Part shown: in pieces, positions 1-7,813 of the stretch | Position numbering within the stretch: position 1 is the first letter of the stretch | Layout: every line of letters starts with the position of its first letter | Assembly (NCBI GenBank): GCA_963696495.1 | Contig: CAVOKJ010000004.1 | Span: 496,001-560,000, forward strand | Direction: 5' to 3' | Source: Bog-756 sp963696495 | GTDB taxonomy: Bacteria; Actinomycetota; Acidimicrobiia; Acidimicrobiales; RAAP-2 | DNA length: 64,000 nucleotides | Position numbers and translations under genes: made by a program | Notes under the pieces: generated by a model | Databases searched by the model: none | What the model was told of the DNA's origin: nothing | What the model saw: only the letters and a program-made list of their open reading frames with translations

Positions 1-1
1 T

Positions 2-970
2 TCCCATTCGCCCGAGGCGACGCACATGTTCACCTGGCTGTTCGGCGATCGCGGGATACCGGCGACGTACCGCCACATGGATGGCTTCGGCTCCCACACC
101 TTCCAGTGGGCGAATGCCGAGGGCACACCGGTGTGGGTCAAGTACCACTTCAAGACCGACCAGGGCGTCAAGTGCCTCGACTCGTCAGAGGCCGCCGAGT
201 TGGCCGGCCTGAATCCGGACAGCCACCAGCTCGACCTGGTCGAGGCCATCGACCGCGGTGACCTGCCGTCGTGGACCCTGAGCGTCCAGGTCATGACCCC
301 CGAGCAGGCCGCCGACGCCCGCGTCAACCCGTTCGACCTCACCAAGGTGTGGTCGCACAAGGAGTACCCGCTGCACGAGGTGGGGCGGCTCACGCTCGAC
401 CGAAACGCCGAGAACTACTTCGGGGACGTGGAGCAGGCCGGATTCGACCCGGGCAACTTCGTGCCGGGCATCGGGCCCTCACCGGACAAGATGCTCCAGG
501 GCCGGCTCTTCGCCTATGGCGACGCCCACCGCTACCGGCTCGGCATCAACCACACCCAGCTGCCGGTGAACGCGCCCCACGCCACCGAGGTGCACAACTA
601 CGGCCGTGACGGGCTCATGGCCGGCCACGGCAACGGCGGCCGGCAGAAGAATTACGAGCCGAACAGCTTCGACGGGCCGGTCGAGACCGGTGAGCCCTTT
701 GCCGCTCCGCTGGAGGTGAGCGGCGTCAGCGGCCCCTACGAGTGGAACAACCGGGAGACCGACGACTTCGCCCAGGCCGGTGACCTGTACCGGCTGCAAC
801 CGGCGGACGCCCAGGCTCGACTGGTCGACAACATCGCCGGGGGCTTGGCCGCGGTGTCCCCCGGTCCCGTCGGGCAGGGAATCATCGAACGGAGCATCGT
901 CCACTTCCGGGCGGCCGACCCTGAGTTCGGCGAGCGGGTCGCCCAGGGCGTGAAGGAACGACGCAGCTGA
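2..970 (+). CDS. Catalase, C-terminal part (5' end outside window)
   Basis: This is the downstream two thirds of a monofunctional haem catalase, which converts hydrogen peroxide to water and oxygen. The frame is open from the window edge, and the residues before the first internal ATG at position 26 (HSPEATH) already belong to the family, so the start lies outside. Typical blocks are GDRGIPATYRHM near the edge and RLFAYGDAHRYRLG, where the Tyr of RxxxY is the proximal haem ligand in this family. About 322 residues are visible against about 480 for a small-subunit catalase. The distal His and Asn cannot be checked fully. The Fur-type regulator follows after 1 nt, which suggests a peroxide-responsive operon. 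Confidence 0.96.
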   Translation, partial: SHSPEATHMFTWLFGDRGIPATYRHMDGFGSHTFQWANAEGTPVWVKYHFKTDQGVKCLDSSEAAELAGLNPDSHQLDLVEAIDRGDLPSWTLSVQVMTPEQAADARVNPFDLTKVWSHKEYPLHEVGRLTLDRNAENYFGDVEQAGFDPGNFVPGIGPSPDKMLQGRLFAYGDAHRYRLGINHTQLPVNAPHATEVHNYGRDGLMAGHGNGGRQKNYEPNSFDGPVETGEPFAAPLEVSGVSGPYEWNNRETDDFAQAGDLYRLQPADAQARLVDNIAGGLAAVSPGPVGQGIIERSIVHFRAADPEFGERVAQGVKERRS

Positions 971-971
971 G

Positions 972-1394
972 GTGGTTGCCGACCTGACCGAACGGTTGCA
1001 GCTCCGGGGCTGGCGGATCACGCCGCAGCGCCGCGCCGTGATCGACGCGCTGGCCGGCGAGCACGTGCACCTCAGCGCCGAGCAGGTGCACGCCGGAGCG
1101 CGCCGGGTGGTCCCCGAGGTCAGCCTGGCGACCGTCTACAACACGTTGAACGAGCTCGTGGGCATGGGCGAGATCAGCGAGATCCGCCTGGCCGACGGCA
1201 CGGCGCGGTTCGATCCGAAGGTGGGGCCCGACCACCATCACCTGGTGTGCGAGGGATGCGGGCTGACCTTCGACATCGAGCCGCGCGGTGTCGAAGGCCT
1301 GACCCTCCCTCCGGCGCAGCGCTACGGCATGACCGTGGACGCGGTCGAGGTGGTGTTCAGGGGGCGGTGCAGCAACTGCGCCGAGCACGGCTGA
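972..1394 (+). CDS. Fur/PerR-family metalloregulator
   Basis: This 140-residue protein belongs to the Fur superfamily of metal-sensing repressors. It has an N-terminal winged helix (LRGWRITPQRRAVIDAL, then SLATVYNTLNEL as recognition helix) and a dimerisation domain with the metal-binding stretch DHHHLVC. Two CxxC pairs, CEGC and CSNC at the C-terminus, would hold the structural zinc as in PerR and FurA. The GTG start lies 1 nt after the catalase stop, and the Shine-Dalgarno-like bases are inside the end of the catalase gene. Position beside a catalase favours a peroxide-sensing (PerR/FurA) role over iron or zinc homeostasis, but this is inferred from context. Confidence 0.93.
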   Translation: MVADLTERLQLRGWRITPQRRAVIDALAGEHVHLSAEQVHAGARRVVPEVSLATVYNTLNELVGMGEISEIRLADGTARFDPKVGPDHHHLVCEGCGLTFDIEPRGVEGLTLPPAQRYGMTVDAVEVVFRGRCSNCAEHG

Positions 1395-1423
1395 GCGCCG
1401 GGATGCACCTCACCGCCACGTGA

Positions 1424-3394
1424 TCAGCCACCGGGTGTGGGACGTGGCTCCGGGAGCGGGCTGGCCGCGGCGAGCGCACCTCCCGGCCGGCTGCCGGCGT
1501 CGGCGACGGGTTGTGAGCCCCTGATGACGGCCAAGATGTCGTCCCCGATCAGCTCTTCCCGCTCGAGGAGGGCGTCCCGCAGCGCCTCGACCACCGATCG
1601 GTGCGCTTCGATCATCTGGGTGACCGAGTCCTTCGACGCGTGCAGGAGATCCTCGACCTCGGCCCGCCCACCGTCGGTCGACAGCACCTTGGAGACGATC
1701 CCCCCGGCCGGGTACTCCATGGCCGAGGCCGAGACGAGGGTCTCGCCCATGCCCAGCTGACCGACCATCTGGCAGGCGTTGAGCGTGGCGGCCTGCAGGT
1801 CCCCGGCCACCCCGGTGGACGCCTCGCCGAAGAACAGCTCCTCGGCGACCATCCCCCCGAAGGCGATGTCGATGAGGGCCCTCACCTCGGACTTGGTCTT
1901 GGTGAAGCGCTCCTCCTCCTCCGAGTGCGACAGCAGTCCCAGGGCGTCCCGCCGCTTGATGATGGTGAGGACCTCGAGCTTGCGACCCTTGCCGACCAAC
2001 CAGGCCACGGTGGCGTGCCCGGCCTCGTGGGTGGCGATCGTCCGGCGTTCGGCCTCGGTGTACTCGACGGGCTGGGCCAGACCGATCTCCTCGGTCATCT
2101 TGGCGTGCTGGAGGTCGTTCCACGAGAACCGGTTCGCCCCCCGGCGCAGCGCCCAGACGAGAGACTCGTCGAGCAGGTGCTCGATCATCACCGGCGAGTA
2201 CCCGGCGGTCAGCGCGGCCAGGGTCTCGCGCCGCGCCTGGTCGTCGAGCTCCGGATCGTGGGCCTTCTTGCCCAGGTAGTAGTCGATGATGTCCCGCCGC
2301 CCGGCCCGACCCGGCAGCCCGAAGTAGATGTTCCTGTCGAAGCGCCCCGGTCGGAGCAGTGCCGGATCGAGATCGGACGCCCGGTTGGTCGCCCCGATGA
2401 CCAGGATGTTGGCCGGGACCTGGCGGGGCTTGTCCAGACGCCGGTGGGCCGGGAGCCAGGTGTTGACCGCGTCGATCAGCGCGCCCTTCATGCGCAGGGA
2501 CACCGGCGTCTGCTCGAAGGACTGCAGCTGGATCAGGAGCTCGTTGACCACGCCGGGGATGCCCTCCCCTTGGCGCTGCCCGACACCGCGGGCCCCGCCG
2601 ATGGCGTCGAGCTCCTCGATGAACCCGATCGCACCGCCCTCCCGGCGGGCGTGCCGGCGCAGGGCTTTGAAGTAGGCCCGGATCTTGCGGTTGGTCTGGC
2701 CGTAGAACATCGACTGGAACGCCGACGAGGAGACGAAGAGGAAGGGGACGCCCGCCTCCGCCGCCATGGCCTTGGCCATGTAGGTCTTGCCCGTGCCCGG
2801 TGGGCCCTCGAACAGGATGGCCTTGCGAGGGGAACCGCCCATCTGCTCGGCGAACGTCCGGTGGGCGAGGAAGAGGTTGAGGGTCTTGGTCACCTCCTCG
2901 ACGAGACCCTCCGACCCGCGCACGTCATCGAAGGTCATGGTCAGCTCGTCGGGCCGGTAGAGGATGTGCGGTGACCGGCCGGCGGCCAGCAGGGGGACGA
3001 TCATGACCACAGCCAGCACGGTGATCAGGGCCATGGCCGGGAGCAGTGGCTCGAGGGACGGCGGCAACTGGGGCGTGGGCACGGTCAGGCCCGGATCGAA
3101 CAGGTCACGCAGGATGAGCAGCAGGGCGATCGGGCCGAGCACCATGGCCAGTCGCTGGAGGCGGGTGCTGCGCGCCCGCTCCCGATGCGCGCCCACGTCG
3201 GTCGTGGCCATGGCCGCCACCCCGCTGTGGCCCAGTGCGGCGAGTGAGTCGGCGGACCCGGCGGTCCCCGACGAGCGCCCGCCGCGGGCTCTCCCGCGGC
3301 CCGGCCGGCCCTCGTGTGCCGGCTCAGCTGCCAGCTCGGCTGCTGTCGGTCCCGGCAGGATGTCCTCCGGTGCCTCTGGTCGGTCTTCGCTCAT
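1424..3394 (-). CDS. FtsH-like membrane AAA+ zinc metalloprotease
   Basis: This is an ATP-dependent membrane protease of the FtsH type. The start at 3394 was chosen because GGAGG lies 7 nt upstream (3402-3406) and the 65 residues further upstream look noncoding; the result is 656 residues. Two membrane helices lie at about 81-99 and 118-137. The AAA+ module follows with Walker A GPPGTGKT (197-204), the second region of homology (GATNR to RPGRFDR, about 335-353) and the protease domain with HEAGH (456-460) and a downstream Asp (about 532) as third zinc ligand. Walker B reads GFIEELDAIG, with Glu in place of the usual Asp. About 25 extra residues separate Walker B from the SRH compared with E. 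coli FtsH. The N-terminal 80 residues are disordered and Gly/Arg-rich. Confidence 0.93.
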   Translation of the reverse strand: MSEDRPEAPEDILPGPTAAELAAEPAHEGRPGRGRARGGRSSGTAGSADSLAALGHSGVAAMATTDVGAHRERARSTRLQRLAMVLGPIALLLILRDLFDPGLTVPTPQLPPSLEPLLPAMALITVLAVVMIVPLLAAGRSPHILYRPDELTMTFDDVRGSEGLVEEVTKTLNLFLAHRTFAEQMGGSPRKAILFEGPPGTGKTYMAKAMAAEAGVPFLFVSSSAFQSMFYGQTNRKIRAYFKALRRHARREGGAIGFIEELDAIGGARGVGQRQGEGIPGVVNELLIQLQSFEQTPVSLRMKGALIDAVNTWLPAHRRLDKPRQVPANILVIGATNRASDLDPALLRPGRFDRNIYFGLPGRAGRRDIIDYYLGKKAHDPELDDQARRETLAALTAGYSPVMIEHLLDESLVWALRRGANRFSWNDLQHAKMTEEIGLAQPVEYTEAERRTIATHEAGHATVAWLVGKGRKLEVLTIIKRRDALGLLSHSEEEERFTKTKSEVRALIDIAFGGMVAEELFFGEASTGVAGDLQAATLNACQMVGQLGMGETLVSASAMEYPAGGIVSKVLSTDGGRAEVEDLLHASKDSVTQMIEAHRSVVEALRDALLEREELIGDDILAVIRGSQPVADAGSRPGGALAAASPLPEPRPTPGG

Positions 3395-3643
3395 CTGCCT
3401 GCCTCCAGTTGGGCCCCCGGGCCGCCTCACGGCGGCACGGGGTAGTTCGGTCACAGGCGAAACCTCGGGCTTCGACTGAGTGCCCCTCTGTCGAACGCAA
3501 TCACCACCCACACCTAGCCGGACGGCGACCACTGCCGAACCTATCCCGTGGGCATGTGCTCTGCTCTCCCCGTTGCTGAGCGTGCGCATCCACCGCCGTG
3601 GAGTGGGGGACGGGTGCTCCGCGCCCGTGCGATCCAGGTGGAA

Positions 3644-4666
3644 TTACCCGGACGCCGGGGGAGCCGTCGCCGGGGCCTTGGTGGTGGGCGTGGTGGCCGT
3701 CACCGGCGGGGCGGTCGTGGTGGGCACCGGCACCGGGCGGGTGGTCGCCGGACCGCCCGACACCGGCCGGGTGGTGGTCGGCTCCGAGGCGTAGCCCGAC
3801 CGGTAGCCCGGGGTGGTGGTCGAACCCGGTACCGGGAATTCGCGGACCTCGAAATCGGCGAGCACCGTGGCGCACAGCGAGGGGTCGGGGAGTGAGCAGG
3901 ACTCCTCGGCCACGTCCACGCTGGTGCCGTCGGTCACCGCCGAGGCGATCTGGGGGAAGATGACGGCGCCGGTGACTGGGCCCGAGCCGCCCGAGCCCTG
4001 GAGGGAGCCGGCCACCCCCTCGGGGTCGGTGATCGCCACCACGTCCGGTGTGGCCATCGAGCTCTGCTCACCGGCCGGCTTGGCCCCGGTGCACTTGGCC
4101 TCTTGCGACTGCCAGGTCGCCACGGTGAAGTACGGACAGACGAGGGCGATGCCGGCGACGTCGGCGGTGGAGTCGAAGGTGGCGAAGATCCCCTGGGTGC
4201 CGGCCGCCGCCGAGCCGTCGACCGGCGGATTGGGGTTGCCGGGAGGGTAGACGACCAGGCCGCTGGCGCCGGAGGCCGGCTGGGTCTGTGCGCACGACCA
4301 TCCACTCGGTCCGAGGACGGTGCGCACGCCGTCCGAGTAGAACTCGACCTTGCCGACCAGGGCCGTCGGGATCGGCGCCAGCAGGATGCTGGGCTTCCAC
4401 CCCTCGTCGCCCAGCGGGGCGCCTGCATCGGTGGTGCAGGCCACGACCGGGAAGGCCACGGCCACTTCACCGCCCAGGGGGGCGGTCGTGGTGGTGGCGG
4501 GCTGCGCCGCGCTCGTCGGGGAGGACACCGCCCTGGTCGGGGGGGAGGCGAGCAGCGAGCTCCCGCACCCCGAGAGGGAGGCGCCCACGAGGAGGATGCC
4601 GGCCACCGCCGCCAGCAGGGGTCCACGGTGGAGGGGCGGCGCAGGCTTGGTGGTGCTCCTCGTCAC
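3644..4666 (-). CDS. Secreted lipoprotein with Thr/Pro-rich tail, unknown function
   Basis: This 340-residue protein starts with a classic lipoprotein signal: basic N-terminus, hydrophobic stretch LLAAVAGILLVGASLSGC with lipobox LSGC. After cleavage it should be anchored to the outer face of the membrane by the Cys lipid. The body has scattered Cys residues and no motif I recognise. The last 50 residues are a Thr/Pro/Ala-rich tail that may span or associate with the wall. The start is GTG without a Shine-Dalgarno site. A TAACGT hexamer lies 8 nt upstream, so the transcript may be leaderless. It faces the protease gene but is separated by about 250 nt, so no functional link is shown. Confidence 0.85.
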   Translation of the reverse strand: MTRSTTKPAPPLHRGPLLAAVAGILLVGASLSGCGSSLLASPPTRAVSSPTSAAQPATTTTAPLGGEVAVAFPVVACTTDAGAPLGDEGWKPSILLAPIPTALVGKVEFYSDGVRTVLGPSGWSCAQTQPASGASGLVVYPPGNPNPPVDGSAAAGTQGIFATFDSTADVAGIALVCPYFTVATWQSQEAKCTGAKPAGEQSSMATPDVVAITDPEGVAGSLQGSGGSGPVTGAVIFPQIASAVTDGTSVDVAEESCSLPDPSLCATVLADFEVREFPVPGSTTTPGYRSGYASEPTTTRPVSGGPATTRPVPVPTTTAPPVTATTPTTKAPATAPPASG

Positions 4667-4674
4667 TGGCCCAA

Positions 4675-4680
4675 ACGTTA
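4675..4680 (-). promoter_or_regulatory. Candidate -10 hexamer TAACGT of a leaderless transcript
   Basis: The hexamer fits TANNNT and ends 8 nt before the GTG of the lipoprotein gene, which has no ribosome binding site. This spacing would put the transcription start at or next to the GTG. Confidence 0.45.
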
Positions 4681-4758
4681 AGCCAACCCGGGCTCTCGAC
4701 GGTGGTATCCGGTCCGCCGGCCGGCCCCGGGGGCGGCCGGCCCCCGATGGCCCCCCGA

Positions 4759-5643
4759 TTACCGCAGGGCCACCGGTCGGTCGACGTGGGTCAGCTTGTC
4801 CGGATTGCGAATGGCCCGGATGGCGACCACGCGACCCCGGTCGACCTCGAAGGCGGTCGCCAGGTCGACGACGCCGTGGGCGGAGACGATGGTGCCGATG
4901 TCACCGTTGATGGTGGTCACCCGCATCGTCATGGTCTCGTCGAAGCGGCGACTGAGGTTGATGAGCAGACGGGCCACCCGCCAGGCCCCGAGGACGGGGC
5001 GTCGGGCGGCGCGTCGGTCGGCTCCACCATCCGAGACGCACACCGCATCCGGTGCGAGGTGCCGCATGACCAGATCGACGTCGCCGGTGGCCATGGCGGC
5101 CAAGAGCGCGTCGACGACGGCCCGGTCGGAACCGGGGTCACGGCGGGCGGTCGGTCGGCGGACCCTCTGCCGGGCCCGACTGGCGATCTGGCGACACGCC
5201 GGCTCGGACTTCCCGACGGTGTCGGCGATCTCGGCGAACGGGACGCCGAACACATCGGCCAGCAGGAAGACGGCCCGCTCGACCGGGCCCAACTGGTCGA
5301 GCATGGTCAGGAACCCGAGGCGCAGCGACTCGGCGAGCTCTGCCGATTCGGCGGGGCCGGCGTCGTCCACCAACGGCTCCGGCAGCCAAGGGCCCACATA
5401 GGACTCGCGCCGCCGCCGCGCCGACCGGAGGTGGTCGAGGGCGACCCGCGTCGTCACCGTGGTCAGCCAGGCTCCTGGCCGATCCACCTCACCGGGGCGG
5501 AGCCGGTCCCACCGGAACCACACGTTCTGGACCACGTCCTCCGCGTCCGGGATGGTGCCCAGCATCCGGTAGGCGAGCCCGATCAGCCGGGGCCGCTCCC
5601 GCTCGAAGAGATCGACGGCCGTCGGTTGCGGCTCCGGGGTCAC
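4759..5643 (-). CDS. ECF41-type (SigJ-like) sigma factor with SnoaL-like C-terminal domain
   Basis: This is an extracytoplasmic-function sigma factor of 294 residues. Region 2 (ERPRLIGLAYRMLGTIPDAEDVVQ) and region 4 (VFLLADVFGVPFAEIADTVGKSEPACRQIASRARQRV) are followed by a SnoaL-like domain of about 110 residues. The linker motif WLPEPLV, the core SDGGADRR and the terminal NPDKL match the ECF41 family, in which the C-terminal extension takes the place of an anti-sigma factor. Members usually sit next to a carboxymuconolactone decarboxylase, oxidoreductase or epimerase gene that they transcribe. Here the next gene on the same strand side is an FAD oxidoreductase that has a matching promoter. 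The GTG start lacks a clear Shine-Dalgarno site. Confidence 0.94.
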   Translation of the reverse strand: MTPEPQPTAVDLFERERPRLIGLAYRMLGTIPDAEDVVQNVWFRWDRLRPGEVDRPGAWLTTVTTRVALDHLRSARRRRESYVGPWLPEPLVDDAGPAESAELAESLRLGFLTMLDQLGPVERAVFLLADVFGVPFAEIADTVGKSEPACRQIASRARQRVRRPTARRDPGSDRAVVDALLAAMATGDVDLVMRHLAPDAVCVSDGGADRRAARRPVLGAWRVARLLINLSRRFDETMTMRVTTINGDIGTIVSAHGVVDLATAFEVDRGRVVAIRAIRNPDKLTHVDRPVALR

Positions 5644-5681
5644 GGCTGCCCGGTCATGGAAGCTGGGTCATGGAGTTGCCG

Positions 5682-6935
5682 TCACCGGACCATCATGGAC
5701 GAACCGGACCTGTGCTGCGCCGCCAGCCGCCCGGCAGCGTGGCCGCTGGCCAGCGCGGCATCGGCGAGGAGCCCGTCGGGCCCGACCCAGTCCCCGGCCA
5801 TCAGCACCCCCGGCATACCGGTGGCCGTGACGGGTGGCCTGCCAGCCAGTCCGCCGGCGCGGGCCCGGGGGAGCGTCCCCGACACCGTCATGTCGGCGAG
5901 GAACCGGCGGGTCACCACGTCCTCGGGGCGCACGCCCGCGGTGGCTACCACGTCCTCCAGCTGGGCGCGGTCGCTGTCGGCCGTGCGGGCCCCGTAACGG
6001 ATGGCGGCCACCACTGCCCCTCCGCCGACCGCCTGACGGGCGGGAGGGGACTGCACGGTGACGTAGAGCGGTTCGTCGAGGGACAGCACGTAGCCGGGCT
6101 CAGGCACCCGGCTCACCCCGAGATCGAGACAGGCGGCCGTCACCGGGGGCCCCAGGTCGCCCCATTCGGGCTCCAGCGGGAGGATCCGCCGCACCGCGGA
6201 CGGTCCCCCGGCGGCCACGACGACGCAACCGGCGGACATGGTGGCGTCCCCCGTTCTGACCTCGACCCGGCCCGCCCCCGCCTCGAGCCCGACCACCTCC
6301 ACCCCGGTCCGGACATCCAGCGATTCGGACAGCGAGTCGATGAGCTGCCGCCAGCCGCCGTGCAGGTAGAGGACGCCGCCGTCTGCGGCTGCCTGGAGCT
6401 GGGCCAGCGCAGCACCGGCGCTGAAGGCCTCGGCGTCATCGCAGTAGGTGCTGAGGCGGACCAGCGCCCGAACCACCGCTTCGACGTCGGGTCGAAGTCG
6501 GCGGCCGGCGATCCACTCGGCCACCGGAACGTGGTCGAGGTCCCGGGGCCTGATGCGCCCGAGGGTGGCGAACACCCCTACCAGCTGGGCCTTCGACCGC
6601 GCCCCGAGGACGTCGGTGCGGAGCATCGAGGCCGGCCCGGTCGGCAGGAGGTGGAGGCCACCGCCGGTCAGGGCGCGGTAGCGGGCCAACGGCGGTGGGG
6701 CGCCCTCCGGTGACACGCCGAGGGAGCGCAGCACCCGCATGCCGGGTCCGCCGGTGTAGAGCGCGTGGGCTCCCATGTTGAGGGTGAACCCGCCGCGCTC
6801 GACGGTGCGCGCCCTCCCGCCGGGCCGGTGGGCTTCGAGGACGACCACCCGGGCCCCGCTCCGCTGTGCGGTGGCTCCGGCGGTCAACCCGGCCAGCCCG
6901 CCGCCGACGACGATCACATCCCAGTGGTTGCTCAT
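5682..6935 (-). CDS. FAD-dependent NAD(P)/FAD oxidoreductase (phytoene desaturase/amine oxidase-like)
   Basis: This 417-residue flavoprotein has an N-terminal Rossmann motif VVGGGLAGLTAGA, then GRARTVERGGFTLNMGAHAL as in phytoene desaturase-like and amine oxidase-like enzymes, and the C-terminal FAD motif GVLMAGDWVGPDGLLADAAL. The substrate is not evident; a carotenoid-like or other hydrophobic compound is possible. The frame stays open upstream to 7535 but overlaps the thioesterase gene, so the ATG at 6935 is preferred. That ATG has no Shine-Dalgarno site and lies 8 nt downstream of an ECF41-type promoter, which supports this start and suggests a leaderless mRNA. It is probably the target gene of the adjacent ECF41 sigma factor. 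Confidence 0.88.
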   Translation of the reverse strand: MSNHWDVIVVGGGLAGLTAGATAQRSGARVVVLEAHRPGGRARTVERGGFTLNMGAHALYTGGPGMRVLRSLGVSPEGAPPPLARYRALTGGGLHLLPTGPASMLRTDVLGARSKAQLVGVFATLGRIRPRDLDHVPVAEWIAGRRLRPDVEAVVRALVRLSTYCDDAEAFSAGAALAQLQAAADGGVLYLHGGWRQLIDSLSESLDVRTGVEVVGLEAGAGRVEVRTGDATMSAGCVVVAAGGPSAVRRILPLEPEWGDLGPPVTAACLDLGVSRVPEPGYVLSLDEPLYVTVQSPPARQAVGGGAVVAAIRYGARTADSDRAQLEDVVATAGVRPEDVVTRRFLADMTVSGTLPRARAGGLAGRPPVTATGMPGVLMAGDWVGPDGLLADAALASGHAAGRLAAQHRSGSSMMVR

Positions 6936-6943
6936 GCCAATTC

Positions 6944-6970
6944 GACGCCGCCCGGTGGGAGATCGTGACA
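6944..6970 (-). promoter_or_regulatory. ECF41-type promoter of the FAD oxidoreductase gene
   Basis: On the minus strand the -35 element TGTCACG (6964-6970) is followed by exactly 16 nt and a CGTC -10 element (6944-6947). ECF41 sigma factors are known to use TGTCACA with CGTC. The ATG of the oxidoreductase lies 8 nt beyond the -10 element. The ECF41 gene is the next gene downstream. Confidence 0.7.
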
Positions 6971-7018
6971 GGGGGGCGCGGACGGACGCCCCGGTGGTGC
7001 GCTCCAGGGCGGAAGGCG

Positions 7019-7516
7019 TCAGTCCCCGGCCGGCGTGACGTTCTGGAGCCGCACCTCGCCGTGGGCGATCAGCCTTCCGGTCCCGTCCGTGACGTCGACC
7101 TTCCAGAGCTGCTGGGTGCGGCCCTGGTTGAGCGCGATCCCCTCCACGATCACGTGGCCGGACGACAGCGACCGCAGGAAGTGGGTGGTGTTGGTGAGCC
7201 CCACGGCGACCTGGCCCTGCTCCTGCACCGCGGCGGTGGCACCGATGCTCGCCGCGGACTCGACGGCGGTCGTGTACACGCCACCGTGCACGATGCCCCA
7301 TGGCGTGTGGTGCCGCGAGTCGACCTCGATGTGGCCGAGGACCCGGGTCGCCGAGACCTCGTCCACGATGAGGCCGGCACTCGTCACGAATTCCCCGGCC
7401 TGCTCCACCGACGCGGCCCGCGCCGTGGGGCTGCCGGCCGTGACCCCCGGGGTCACCGACGCCCCGGCCACCGACGCCCCGGCCACCGACGCCCCGGCCA
7501 CCGACGCCCCGGTCAT
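7019..7516 (-). CDS. PaaI-like hotdog-fold thioesterase
   Basis: This 165-residue protein carries a single hotdog domain of the PaaI/YbaW type, which hydrolyses acyl-CoA or aryl-CoA thioesters. The motif GIVHGGVYTTAVESAAS holds the usual HGG, and GQVAVGLTNTTHFLRS forms the central strand. The N-terminus is odd: residues 1-20 are ASVAG repeats encoded by a 15-bp tandem repeat, and conserved sequence begins near residue 35 (SVEQAGEFV). The true start could therefore be internal. The ATG at 7516 has GGGAG about 9 nt upstream. The FAD oxidoreductase gene follows after 83 nt but has its own promoter. Confidence 0.87.
   Translation of the reverse strand: MTGASVAGASVAGASVAGASVTPGVTAGSPTARAASVEQAGEFVTSAGLIVDEVSATRVLGHIEVDSRHHTPWGIVHGGVYTTAVESAASIGATAAVQEQGQVAVGLTNTTHFLRSLSSGHVIVEGIALNQGRTQQLWKVDVTDGTGRLIAHGEVRLQNVTPAGD
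7455..7514. repeat. 15-bp tandem repeat at the thioesterase start codon, 4 copies
   Basis: Four copies of ACCGACGCCCCGGCC lie head to tail (7455-7469, 7470-7484, 7485-7499, 7500-7514), the last with one change. The unit length is a multiple of three, so copy number changes would keep the frame and only lengthen or shorten the ASVAG stretch at the N-terminus of the thioesterase. Confidence 0.92.
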
Positions 7517-7640
7517 TGTCCACGCTCCCGATCATCGGCGAGAGCCTCCCCGGGAACTCCTGATGGCCTACTCAGTTGTGTCATAAAACTTACAATAGGC
7601 CGTTCCGACGGTCCAGGCAACGGTACCTGTGGGCGGCGCG

Positions 7641-7669
7641 TTGGATGACGTTCACGTCCACGTTAAGAT
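7641..7669 (+). promoter_or_regulatory. Sigma-70-type promoter for the DHA2 exporter operon
   Basis: A -35 element TTGGAT (7641-7646) and a -10 element TAAGAT (7664-7669) are separated by 17 nt in an AT-rich patch about 145 nt upstream of the exporter start. Direct copies of TGACGT at 7646-7651 and 7674-7679 flank the core promoter and could be regulator contacts, for example for the MerR protein encoded at the end of the operon. Confidence 0.55.
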
Positions 7670-7813
7670 ACATTGACGTAGGGGTGATTATCGTTCCGGC
7701 AAGGCGTGAGCCTGCCGGGGGGACTAGCCGCACGACAGCTCCTGCACCGTGACCGCACGAGCAACGTGCGTGACGGCAGCGCACGGGACCGACGATCGAC
7801 AGCAGGTGGGCCG

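Noticed and set aside
6936..7535. N-terminal extension of the FAD oxidoreductase
   Set aside because: Overlaps the thioesterase gene, and the Rossmann motif begins only after the ATG at 6935.
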